Source: Pseudomonadota bacterium (lineage in GTDB: Bacteria; Pseudomonadota; Gammaproteobacteria; Burkholderiales; Chitinibacteraceae). From it: DNA of 40,814 nucleotides. The DNA lies in NCBI GenBank assembly GCA_026399755.1, contig JAPLQI010000115.1, positions 1-40,814 of the forward strand. The letters run 5' to 3'. A program made the position numbers and the translations under genes. This document shows, piece by piece, positions 8,501 through 16,252 of the stretch. The notes beneath the pieces are model-generated. The model saw only the letters and a list, made by a program, of their open reading frames with translations, was not told where the DNA came from and did no database searches. Position 1 is the first letter of the stretch. Each line of letters begins with the position of its first letter.

Positions 8501-11494
8501 CTGCATGATGGAAACCAGTTCACTGGTTTTTCCTGCATGGCCTAGCTCAGCAAGGCATTGTAAGTGCCGTAGCAAACTGTATTGATTGCTTGTGCTGTTT
8601 GCCCATAGACACGCCGCATCCTCCCAGTGATAGTGGGCCATTTTTAATTCAGCCGTTTCTATTATCCAATTATCTTGGCTGAGATTAGCTTGTATTTCAT
8701 TTGCTTCTATATTGAGCAGCTCTGCTGCTTCTGTTAGTTTTCCTTGCTGGCGCAGAGATTCGACAAGGGCAAGCGTAGCCTCGATATTTTGTTGATCAAG
8801 TGCTATTAATTGGCGCCATCGATTTTCAGCGAGTGGCCACGCTTTATTTACGCTCGCCGCTTGTGCGTATTCTTGCAGAATATCTAGGTCAATTAAATCT
8901 GCGTTATGTGGCTGATCTAAAGCAATAATAGCTTGATAGGTGCGCTCACAATTCTGTCCATCACGGTGAGGAAAAAATTGCTCAATACGTTGTTGGTATA
9001 GTGGTGCTGCTTTTCTATCATGGGTAAGTAAATATTCAAGTTCATCCAATAATGGAGCTTCTTCTGTTACAACAGGACCAAAGCCAACTTCTCGATAATT
9101 GAAGTAGCCTTTTTGATAAGCATGTGCGCCAGCAAAAAAAGTTTTTTCATCAAATTGATAATGGATAACTGGCTTTTTAAGGTAAGTTAATTCAAATACA
9201 ACTGATGAGTAGTCTGTAATCATTATTGCTGCGCGTGCAAATAATTCTTGAATACTGCCGGCTGTATGATCTAAAACCTCCATCCATTCAGGGACATTAA
9301 ATTGAGGAAGGTAAGGCTGGATATTTGCATGTGGGTAAAAAATAACTTTGTAGTTATGCTTTTGTGCTGCATTTTTAAGTCTTGGACTTTGTAAAAAGGA
9401 ACTCCAAGCTTGGGCGAATTCAGTTTCCATAAATAGGGGGTTAAGATTACGAATATTTCCTTCAATGACATCACCAAGTAAATATTTTCTCCAGGTTGGC
9501 ATAATTAAAATTATTGCCTCCGTTGGGATTGATTTTTGCTTTGCTAGCAAAGCATCATGCCGTGGAAACCCAGTTAATACAGTTTCTTTTTTTGTATATT
9601 TATAGCGATTAAAGTCACCAGCAATAGATTTTTGTTCTGGTAGTGCAGATGTAACGAAGCAATTTATCTGCTTGCCATTTAGCCAAGCAGATAAATCATC
9701 TTTAGTTACACCATGTTGTAAAAAAACAAGTTGTTTGTCTTTTAAAGAGCCATCTTTAAAGTAGTTTTCAACATAACGATCAATATGGGAGCTAATGATT
9801 TTTTTGCACGAGCGTAAGGCTGATTCATGCTCCTTGCTGCTAAAGGCTAAAAGCTTGAAACCCTCATTTTCAAGTCGCTCCCAGTCATGGGATTCTTGTC
9901 TTAAGACAAAGAAAATTGGCTGATGTGGATAGTATATTTGAATATAGCGATAGAGGTGCTCTGCATTATCATCAGCTTGGGTGTCTCTATCCATCAATAG
10001 CCAAGCACCAGAAAATTTGTCTGTGATTAAATGCTTCGGTTGCTGTTTTAAAAAATAGGGGCTAATTTCTTCAATATTTATGCCTGTTTTATGTTGCTTA
10101 CCCGCAAAGCTAATACGTGCATTATTCATTCCTATTTTAATACTTAATCGTTGGTCTTTGTTTTTTGTAACAGGAATAGGTAGCCATATTCTTCGTTCAT
10201 ATATAAATGTACGATCAAGGAAATCATGCTGCATTGTCTTTGTAAAAACAGGCAAGGTATCTTGACTATTTATACTGAATATTTCTAAATTTTTTTCTTT
10301 AGAAAAATAGCGAATTAACACTTGGGACTTTATAGGATCAAAGTCTTCAAGGTAAGCAATTTGAAATGGTGGTTCTTGGTTTTTAAATGCACCCAATATG
10401 CCTACTTTATGATAAAACCAACAACCAGCAAGTTCAAATTCGGTGATAACATCCGTATCTATAAAGGTAAATAGTTCGTCAATTAGGTTCGTAAATTTAG
10501 TTTTTTGTTCTGGAGTTAAAAAATCCACACATTCAGGTTTATTAGTAATACGCTTGATGTACCAAATAAGATCATATAAAGCGATACGCTGCGTATCTTT
10601 GGATACAGAACCATAAAGCTCTACATGTTTCTTAAATAAATCTAAATATCCATGATACAAAACATCGTCGTACCGCATTGGATTTTGCCAAGATGTATCG
10701 AGCGTTGAACTACCATCAGCGCGTTTACGATAAAAATATTTTGGATTTTTCGCAAAACCAATCTGACCATCATTTAAAACTGATCGGTAAATACCAATAA
10801 AGTGGCCATCTTCAAAATTTGGGCGTACAAGTGGGCTAAAGCATAGCTTTGCTTCTTGAATAATTATGGTCCGGAAGAAAGAGGTACTGGCAGATAACTG
10901 CATGTGTTTCCCTAGGTTATTGCTAGGAAAAAGAACATCGCCTTTAGCAAACCTATACTTAAGGGGGTGGCTATCACTGAACTGATTTTTATCTTCATGA
11001 AAGAACACAAGATTGCAACAAAGCATTTTAATGTTTTTTTGCTCGTTTTTTTTAAGGAAGTTATCTGTTTCTAAAAAATAATTTAGATCAAGAAAATCAT
11101 CCGGGTCGATAAAAGTAACCCACTCTGTTTTTACGTGCTCAATCCCTAGATTACGTGCGCTGGCCTGACCACCATTTACTTTATATATATAGGTAATATT
11201 GGCTGGAAACTTTTTTTGCCATTTTTTGATGATTTGAGCAGATTGATCAGTCGATCCATCATCTACCATAATAAGATGAATATTTTTTTTAAAATTAAGG
11301 CGTTGTTCAATAATAGATTCGAAATACGCATCTAAATATCTTCCAACATTATAGACTGCAGAAACTACAGTATATTCAAAATGCCCTTGCTGTTTCTTTG
11401 GCGTAAGTTTGCTGATGCTCTTAGAGCGCTTCAGGTACATATCGCTAAAGAATAGTTTTGGATCTCTGAGTAGTTTTTGTAGTTTCTTATTCAT
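5537..11494 (-). CDS. Trimodular capsule protein: GT2 glycosyltransferase, TagF-like polymerase, long TPR-like tail
   Basis: A 1985-residue protein. Residues 40-330 form a GT-A glycosyltransferase family 2 domain, with VDDGSTD near residue 80 and IDPDD at 129-133 as the nucleotide/metal-binding motifs. Residues about 480-880 match the CDP-glycerol glycerophosphotransferase (TagF) family, with QHG centred on His594, MPTWRKYL, and TDYSSVVFELTYLKKP starting near 760. From about 900 to 1970 it is made of helical TPR-like repeats, including a nearly identical 238-residue unit in tandem. The N-terminus (KLLRDPKLFFSDMYLKR) resembles that of the upstream Stealth protein. It is predicted to be a cytoplasmic or membrane-associated polymerase that adds a sugar and a polyol-phosphate (or similar phosphodiester) to the growing capsule. 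The exact substrate cannot be read from sequence. The gene is AT-rich in its first half and less so in the repeat part. No strong Shine-Dalgarno precedes the ATG. Confidence 0.9.
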   Translation of the reverse strand: MNKKLQKLLRDPKLFFSDMYLKRSKSISKLTPKKQQGHFEYTVVSAVYNVGRYLDAYFESIIEQRLNFKKNIHLIMVDDGSTDQSAQIIKKWQKKFPANITYIYKVNGGQASARNLGIEHVKTEWVTFIDPDDFLDLNYFLETDNFLKKNEQKNIKMLCCNLVFFHEDKNQFSDSHPLKYRFAKGDVLFPSNNLGKHMQLSASTSFFRTIIIQEAKLCFSPLVRPNFEDGHFIGIYRSVLNDGQIGFAKNPKYFYRKRADGSSTLDTSWQNPMRYDDVLYHGYLDLFKKHVELYGSVSKDTQRIALYDLIWYIKRITNKPECVDFLTPEQKTKFTNLIDELFTFIDTDVITEFELAGCWFYHKVGILGAFKNQEPPFQIAYLEDFDPIKSQVLIRYFSKEKNLEIFSINSQDTLPVFTKTMQHDFLDRTFIYERRIWLPIPVTKNKDQRLSIKIGMNNARISFAGKQHKTGINIEEISPYFLKQQPKHLITDKFSGAWLLMDRDTQADDNAEHLYRYIQIYYPHQPIFFVLRQESHDWERLENEGFKLLAFSSKEHESALRSCKKIISSHIDRYVENYFKDGSLKDKQLVFLQHGVTKDDLSAWLNGKQINCFVTSALPEQKSIAGDFNRYKYTKKETVLTGFPRHDALLAKQKSIPTEAIILIMPTWRKYLLGDVIEGNIRNLNPLFMETEFAQAWSSFLQSPRLKNAAQKHNYKVIFYPHANIQPYLPQFNVPEWMEVLDHTAGSIQELFARAAIMITDYSSVVFELTYLKKPVIHYQFDEKTFFAGAHAYQKGYFNYREVGFGPVVTEEAPLLDELEYLLTHDRKAAPLYQQRIEQFFPHRDGQNCERTYQAIIALDQPHNADLIDLDILQEYAQAASVNKAWPLAENRWRQLIALDQQNIEATLALVESLRQQGKLTEAAELLNIEANEIQANLSQDNWIIETAELKMAHYHWEDAACLWANSTSNQYSLLRHLQCLAELGHAGKTSELVSIMQECVYSNADRQLIQAWQAAAEQNWPRVINCLSSDEIAIPAEWQLLRARAYRELELFDEAHAELAAYEKHSNNDPKCRIEIARLALVRKQWAKVLSQLIGAYPEGISAMPLADALMWVQAQRLSGKNTEAFANLEMLEIRFADTPSIQIEREQLAFISALRCKGKLVAAQDLFKLKVIHATASDWEHEAAKLHIANHNWAAAEHILAMLDITDPTVLQSRLQCFAELGQVDNAAEIAAILSELEGIDIQIALAWLAIAESEWQNVIHVLSDEEQQNIPKEWHLLRARAYRELELLDEAHIELAAYEKHSNNDPACRIEIARLAFTRMQWGKVLKQLAGAYPEGVAAMPLADALIWVQTQRLSGKNTEAFTNLEMLEIRFADTPSIQIEREQLAFIGALRCKGKLTAAQDLFNLKFIYATLPDWEQEAAKLHIANHNWAAAEHILATLDITDPAILQRRLQCFAELGQIDNAAEIAAILSEVEGIDIPIVLAWLAIAESEWQNVIHVLSDEEQQDIPKAWHLLRARAYRELELLDEAHNELAAYEKHSNNDPACRIEIARLAFARMQWGKVLNQLAGAYPEGVVAMPLADALMWVQTQRLTGKNTEAFANLEMLEIRFAGTPSIQIEREQLAFISALRCKGKLIAAQDLFKLKVIYATVPDWGHEAAQLQMAQQNWAAAEQILATLDITDPDILQSHLLCFAELHLADSTSEIVAILSEIEGIDIQIALAWQAIAESAWQNVIDALTDEEQQNTPKEWHLLRARAYRELELFDEAHAELAAYEKHTNNDPACRIEIAQLAFARMQWNKVLNQLAGAFPEGVSAMPLAIAMIWVQAQRLSDALDSAASSLEIIESHFTDDAIVILEKATLASARQDWDDAVTLWERVTLNPDVAVYKLAQAYRKTGAIEKGLAILVDAAVRPPQSTSEWMLRIELATLSEDWEETVHSWKSLLRFHPSDAPAYAWERLQVAQLLKNQNHKIFSKNELMKNH
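5950..8690 (-). repeat. In-frame 714-bp tandem repeats in the polymerase tail
   Basis: Equivalent points (the GGTCATTATT/GGTCGTT block) fall at 6142, 6856, 7570 and 8284, exactly 714 bases (238 codons) apart. Each unit encodes helical segments such as LLRARAYRELELLDEAH, AAYEKHSNNDP and RCKGKLTAAQDLF. The two middle copies are close to identical over long stretches. The outer copies are more diverged, and both ends fade into degenerate TPR-like sequence. The exact multiple of three keeps the frame, so copy number could change without breaking the protein. Confidence 0.92.
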
Positions 11495-11507
11495 TAATAA
11501 TTACCAA

Positions 11508-12584
11508 TTATGATGTATATAGTTTTAGTTGATTGCTAAGGCCATTATTTAATGTCCCTGACGAAGTATCGCGAAAATCATTCGCACAAAAAGAATGTGG
11601 TGTTGCAGTTGATCCTTTATTTAGATGCAACTGTGTCCAGTATTGTTTTGCGGCGGTTGATTGCGCATTAAAGTAATAGCAAATATCAATAGCAGGTACA
11701 GCTAAGCCTTCAAAATAGGCCATCCAAGGGATTAAGAAAGTGGCTAAATTTAGATCATTATTGCCTCTAAATTGATTGCCCATAAATTGGCGAATTGAAG
11801 CTCCATGCTGCTGCCAAGCGAGTTCAAACATACTTTTTCGTAGCGGCACATAGGTATGTACTAATGGCATATCTATGGTTTCACCATATTGTGTGTGCAG
11901 TAGTTTTGCCCCTTTTTGTGCTGCCGATAAAGTGGGTGTTGTCATACTTTTGTCATGCATTGCTGTTAAACTTTTTTGAGCAAGAAACAAGGATGCGATA
12001 CCGTTACTTTTAAAAAAATGATTCTTTTGTAAAGGTCTAGCTACAAATACATCATCATTAAAATAGATGAAATGCTCGGCCAAGCCTTTTATTTTATGAA
12101 GGCAGGCTTCAATAACGTGTGAGTTAAATGTTGGTAAAAACTGTTTATCGATAATTTCTTTATGGTCAATAATAGTGATACGACGATCTGCTTTAAGCCA
12201 ATCAGGGCGTTGTTGATCCGTAACAATATAAATATGATTTACCCATGGCATATTTTCTAATATGCATTTCAGTGAATAGCGTAATTCATCATGATTGGCA
12301 AATCGGGCATTGTCCTGTGCATGTGCACCTATAGTTTGGCCATTGTTTTTGGCATGGTTTAGTTTTTTTTGCCATACTGGGTCTGCATCGTTTACCCAGG
12401 TAAATACCACATCAATCGTTAGAGATTCTGGTAGATTTTCGTGTAGCGCTAATTCGTGGCGAATAAGCACCTCTTCCTCATCAATAGGGCATTTAAGCTC
12501 ATTCAAGATAAGCGGGTGGCGCTTAAGTAAATAATCTCGAATAAATAGCCCCGGAGAGCGTATAAATTTCTGTATTTTTTTGAT
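11508..12584 (-). CDS. Stealth-family capsule sugar-phosphate transferase, probable ATC start
   Basis: Member of the Stealth family (relatives include SacB and XcbA), which transfer hexose-1-phosphate to build phosphodiester-linked capsules. All conserved regions are present: CR1 as DVVFTWVNDADPVW, CR2 as ARFANHDELRYSLKCI with IYFNDDVFV, and CR4 as GNQFRGNNDLNLATFL. The first conventional start is a TTG at 12,506, giving 332 residues. The same frame stays open upstream and encodes KKIQKFIRSPGLFIRDYLL, a typical family N-terminus that also resembles the start of the next protein. No ATG, GTG or TTG exists in that extension. An ATC at 12,584 sits 7 bases after AGGGAG and would give 358 residues. 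I chose it, but loss of an ATG is the alternative. The stop is 13 bases before the polymerase start. Confidence 0.85.
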   Translation of the reverse strand: MKKIQKFIRSPGLFIRDYLLKRHPLILNELKCPIDEEEVLIRHELALHENLPESLTIDVVFTWVNDADPVWQKKLNHAKNNGQTIGAHAQDNARFANHDELRYSLKCILENMPWVNHIYIVTDQQRPDWLKADRRITIIDHKEIIDKQFLPTFNSHVIEACLHKIKGLAEHFIYFNDDVFVARPLQKNHFFKSNGIASLFLAQKSLTAMHDKSMTTPTLSAAQKGAKLLHTQYGETIDMPLVHTYVPLRKSMFELAWQQHGASIRQFMGNQFRGNNDLNLATFLIPWMAYFEGLAVPAIDICYYFNAQSTAAKQYWTQLHLNKGSTATPHSFCANDFRDTSSGTLNNGLSNQLKLYTS

Positions 12585-12718
12585 TTCTATACTCCCTGTC
12601 TTGATCGCGCATTTATAAATTCTGGTTCATTAGCTTCGCCATTTCCGACAAAAACATTTGGGAATGACGAATTAATCAGATTTTCATTTTTATTTTAAAT
12701 TCAGTGAATTCCCTGCAA

Positions 12719-14434
12719 CTACAAGCCCAGTACCACCTTCGCACTCACCGCAATTTGATAAATAATTTGTGTCATATCTTTCCAAATCTGCCTTGATTTC
12801 ACGTCGATTTTTGGCAGCACTAAAATCTCATCGCCAGATTGAATGGCGATTTTGCTTTTGGCGGAGCCAAAGATGCCGGTTTCGCTACTGGCTTCGTTAA
12901 AGCTGCCATCTCGGCGGGCGACTACGATGCGGGCTACATCGGTGTTTTGGGTGTAGCCACCGGCGCGGTTGATGTAATCATCTAGCTGTAGTGCTTGGTC
13001 GAAAGCCACGGCGTTGGGGAAGAGCACTTCGCCACTGACCAGTACTAGGCCGTCTTTGATGGGTACGCGTAATACGTCGCCGTTTTCTAGTAGTAGCTGA
13101 TCGCGGCTGCTGGCTTGGGCGATGACAACTTGGCCACTCGGCTCGATCTTTTTGGCGCGCTCTACCCATTGCAAGATCAGCTCAGCTTCTTGTTTGCGCA
13201 GCACGGCTTCGTCGCTGGTGCCTGATCGGGCGGTGAGGGCGGCGGCTTCTAGGGATCGCAGCGAGGTATCGAGCATTTGTTTTTGCCGTGTTTTTACGCT
13301 TTGGCGAAATAGCTGCAGGCTGGCTTGATCTGAATGATCGGTGAATTGGATTTGCGCTAGCAGCTGACTCATGCGTGCGCCGTAGGGCAGCACGTATTCT
13401 TGGGCGCTGTTGTGCTCGCCTTCTACCCGTACGGTGATGCTGCCGGGTTTTTTGTCGGCGGTGAATTCCAGCTCGTCACCATTTTGTAACGCTACGCTGG
13501 CGGCGTCGCCTAGTGGGTAGTATTCGATATTTTTGATGCTGCCAGTGTTGCGAATCACGCGCACATGGGTGGCTGCTGCGTTGGGCTTGGTGATGTTGAT
13601 CAGGTCGGCCACGGTGCGGGTTTTATCGCTAAATTCAAAGCGTTTGGCATTGGCGGCTAGGCCGCTTACTTTTACGCTGCGTTGACGTGGCGCTACAAAA
13701 ATAACGTCGCCATCGCTCAGTTGAATCAGCGGCATGGTGCCGTTTAGTAAGAAGTCGTAAAGATTTGCGCTGGCGCGGATGGTTGGGCCGCGCTTTACTT
13801 GCACGTTTAGAAATGATCCGCGCTCCGCATCAATCCCACCTGCTTGGTCTAGGTAATGCAGCAGGCTGTCCATGCTGGTGCCGCTATAGAGACCTGGGCG
13901 GTTTACAAAGCCGCTAACAAATACACGCACGGGTTGGGCTGCGGCTAGGCTGGCGTAGCTGTTTACATTGCTGCGGAATGTTTGGGCGACGGCGGCTTCA
14001 ACGATGCGTTGTAAATCTTGATTACGCACGCCCAAGACGGTGACGGGGCCAACATGGGGTAGAAAAATATTGCCCTTGGGGTCTACGGTCAGCGAGGTGT
14101 CAAAATCAAACGCGCCCCATAGGCGAATCTGAATTTTGTCACCCACGGCCACGGCGTAATCGGGGTTGAATTGGGTGGCACCTGCACGGGCAAATGCGCC
14201 GGTAAATAGGTTGGCACCAAATACATCACTTTTTAAATTAGCGCTGTAGTCGTAGCTTTGCGGTGGCTCGGCCAAGGGCTGCTCGTCGGTGGTGGGCTTG
14301 GCTAGTTTGGCGAGCTGTTGTTCTTGCTTGGCTTGCTTTTGAGCGGCACTGATTTCAAACGGGCTGGTGCCAGCAGCGGCTGTGCTGCAAAGCAGGGCCA
14401 GCATGCTACTGATGAGGATAGAGGCGATTTTCAT
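12719..14434 (-). CDS. kpsD: KpsD-like polysaccharide export protein (OPX family)
   Basis: The 571-residue outer polysaccharide export protein of the capsule pathway, thought to carry polymer across the periplasm and outer membrane with KpsE. The chosen ATG starts a clear Sec signal peptide (MKIASILISSMLALLCSTAAA). The longer reading frame up to 14,485 overlaps kpsE and would hide this signal behind 17 residues. The Poly_export domain follows (DYAVAVGDKIQIRLWGAF, around residues 90-190), then SLBB-type beta-grasp segments (VRVFVSGFVNRPGLYSG and VLVSGEVLFPNAVAF). Length agrees with E. coli KpsD (558). There is no proper lipobox, so it is probably not a Wza-type lipoprotein. Four bases separate it from the kpsE stop. 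Confidence 0.93.
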   Translation of the reverse strand: MKIASILISSMLALLCSTAAAGTSPFEISAAQKQAKQEQQLAKLAKPTTDEQPLAEPPQSYDYSANLKSDVFGANLFTGAFARAGATQFNPDYAVAVGDKIQIRLWGAFDFDTSLTVDPKGNIFLPHVGPVTVLGVRNQDLQRIVEAAVAQTFRSNVNSYASLAAAQPVRVFVSGFVNRPGLYSGTSMDSLLHYLDQAGGIDAERGSFLNVQVKRGPTIRASANLYDFLLNGTMPLIQLSDGDVIFVAPRQRSVKVSGLAANAKRFEFSDKTRTVADLINITKPNAAATHVRVIRNTGSIKNIEYYPLGDAASVALQNGDELEFTADKKPGSITVRVEGEHNSAQEYVLPYGARMSQLLAQIQFTDHSDQASLQLFRQSVKTRQKQMLDTSLRSLEAAALTARSGTSDEAVLRKQEAELILQWVERAKKIEPSGQVVIAQASSRDQLLLENGDVLRVPIKDGLVLVSGEVLFPNAVAFDQALQLDDYINRAGGYTQNTDVARIVVARRDGSFNEASSETGIFGSAKSKIAIQSGDEILVLPKIDVKSRQIWKDMTQIIYQIAVSAKVVLGL

Positions 14435-14438
14435 GGGG

Positions 14439-15590
14439 TCAGTCCTTATGGTCGCGAATAATGGCGGCCAGCAGCTGGGCCACACCGGCCATGAGCATGA
14501 TGACGAGCATAAATACCAGCGTGTTGTAATAGCGGCGTGGTTCTAGTGGGTATTCGGGTTGGCTTGGGGCTTGAATAACCGATACTTTTTTGATCATGCG
14601 GGTGGCTTCGATATGGCCTTTTTCCAGCGCAACCAGTGCTACTTTGTAAACGTCTTGAGCAAAGGCAGCCTGCATTTCTAGGCGCTGAAATTCTTCTACG
14701 GTGCGGTTTAGTGGCTTACCTGTGGGCGAGGTTAGCTTGGCCTGCTCTTGGGCGAGCTGCTTATTGATGGCTTCAATTTGCTGATTCAGCTGAATAATGC
14801 TGCTGTGGTCTTGCACTAAATAAGATTGCAGGGCGCTACGCTGGGTTTCTAGCGTGGTTTTTTGGCCTTCTAGTGCGGCCACAATGCTGGCGATGTTTTC
14901 TGCGGTGGCTTGTGGGGAAACCAGTCCTTTTTTATTTTGGTAGCTTAATACGTCTTGGCGAGCATTGATGGCGCGCTCGTTCATGGTGGCGACTTGTTTT
15001 TCTAGGAATTCGACCTGCGTTTTACCCAGGCTGTGGGCTATTTCATTCATAAATAGCTCACCTTCATGCACCAGCAAGGAGGTGATAGCTTGGGCCATTT
15101 TTGCGTCATAGCCTTGGGCTTTAATAATCAGCACGCCGGTGTAGTCGTCAAACTCCACGCTAACCCTAGAAAGGTAGTAGTTGTGGAAGTGCTCGATAGA
15201 GTTATCCACAGACCACATGCGGGAGAGCAGGTCGTGATGGCTATCGCTGTAATGAGCGCGCAAATTTAAGCGGGTATCCAGCTTTTTAAGCATGTCGATA
15301 GACAACAGATGATCGCGTAGCAGCAGCTGATCGGCGCGATTGCCGCCAGATCCTCCCAGCAGGCTAGAGAAATCCATCCCTTGGCCACCTGCCACGTCGG
15401 TGCGTTGAATGATCACATGCGCGGTAGATACATAGCGGTCTGATGCAAGCGCCAGCCAGTAAAAGGCTGATAGGGCAAAGGCAACTAGGGCGATGCTAAA
15501 AATCAGGTTGCGCTTGAGCGGCGGCGACCATTTTCTGCGGTTTCTGGCCCATGTTTTAGCGACACGACCATTTCTAAATTTTTTAATCAT
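14439..15590 (-). CDS. kpsE: KpsE-like capsule export inner-membrane protein
   Basis: A 383-residue polysaccharide co-polymerase-type protein (KpsE/CtrB family) that links the KpsMT transporter to KpsD through the periplasm. It has the expected plan: a short basic N-terminus, a membrane segment near residues 29-50 (IFSIALVAFALSAFYWLALA), a long periplasmic region with coiled-coil-forming stretches (about 200-290), and a C-terminal membrane segment (YYNTLVFMLVIMLMAGVAQ) after a proline-rich QAPSQPEYPLEPRR stretch. Its ATG overlaps the kpsT stop by ATGA, and kpsD follows 4 bases after its stop. Confidence 0.94.
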   Translation of the reverse strand: MIKKFRNGRVAKTWARNRRKWSPPLKRNLIFSIALVAFALSAFYWLALASDRYVSTAHVIIQRTDVAGGQGMDFSSLLGGSGGNRADQLLLRDHLLSIDMLKKLDTRLNLRAHYSDSHHDLLSRMWSVDNSIEHFHNYYLSRVSVEFDDYTGVLIIKAQGYDAKMAQAITSLLVHEGELFMNEIAHSLGKTQVEFLEKQVATMNERAINARQDVLSYQNKKGLVSPQATAENIASIVAALEGQKTTLETQRSALQSYLVQDHSSIIQLNQQIEAINKQLAQEQAKLTSPTGKPLNRTVEEFQRLEMQAAFAQDVYKVALVALEKGHIEATRMIKKVSVIQAPSQPEYPLEPRRYYNTLVFMLVIMLMAGVAQLLAAIIRDHKD

Positions 15591-16252
15591 TTCTTTAATG
15601 TGTCTTTATATGCTTTGAGCGCGTCGTCAATCTGGTCAAACCAGTGCGCTTTGCCGTCGTGTATCCAAATGCCTGCGGAGCAAAATTGCTTTAGTGTGGC
15701 TTCGCCATGCGCCACCATAATCAGCCCGGCTTTATCGGCTAGATTTTTAAAGGCGGCAGCGGCTTTGTTGCGGAATGCGGCATCGCCCACCGAAGTCACT
15801 TCGTCCGAGATATAAACGTCGAAATCAAAAGCCAAAGACATGGCAAATTGCAGCCTTGCCTTCATGCCGGATGAATAGCTTTTAACGGGGTGATCAAAAG
15901 CGTCGCCAATCTCAGCAAAGTCTTGAATAAAGGCTAGCCGATCAGGAATATCGTCTTCGTGGCCGTGAATGCGGCAAACAAATTTGGAGTTTTGTCGGCC
16001 AGTTAAGGATCCTTGCAAGCCACCGCCAAAGCCCATAGGCCAAGACACTTTGCACTGGCGTTCTACGCTGCCTTTATTGGGGTGATCCACTCCCGCAACA
16101 ATCTGCAATAGGGTGGATTTGCCCGCGCCATTGGCACCGATCAGCCCTACATTCAGCTTGGGTGGAATCGTAAAATTAACGCCTTGCAGCACCCAGCGGC
16201 CGGGGCCGTGATCGGTGAGGTAACGCTTATGCACATCTCTAGCAATAATCAT
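15587..16252 (-). CDS. kpsT: KpsT capsule ABC transporter ATPase
   Basis: The 221-residue nucleotide-binding subunit that powers export of the lipid-anchored capsule polymer through KpsM. Walker A is GANGAGKST at residues 39-47. The signature is YSSGMKARL near 126-134 (SSGM rather than SGGQ, as usual for KpsT). Walker B is DVYISDE at 145-151, and a switch histidine lies in MVAHGEA. ATGA overlaps on both sides place it between kpsM and kpsE in one translational unit. Confidence 0.96.
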   Translation of the reverse strand: MIIARDVHKRYLTDHGPGRWVLQGVNFTIPPKLNVGLIGANGAGKSTLLQIVAGVDHPNKGSVERQCKVSWPMGFGGGLQGSLTGRQNSKFVCRIHGHEDDIPDRLAFIQDFAEIGDAFDHPVKSYSSGMKARLQFAMSLAFDFDVYISDEVTSVGDAAFRNKAAAAFKNLADKAGLIMVAHGEATLKQFCSAGIWIHDGKAHWFDQIDDALKAYKDTLKK

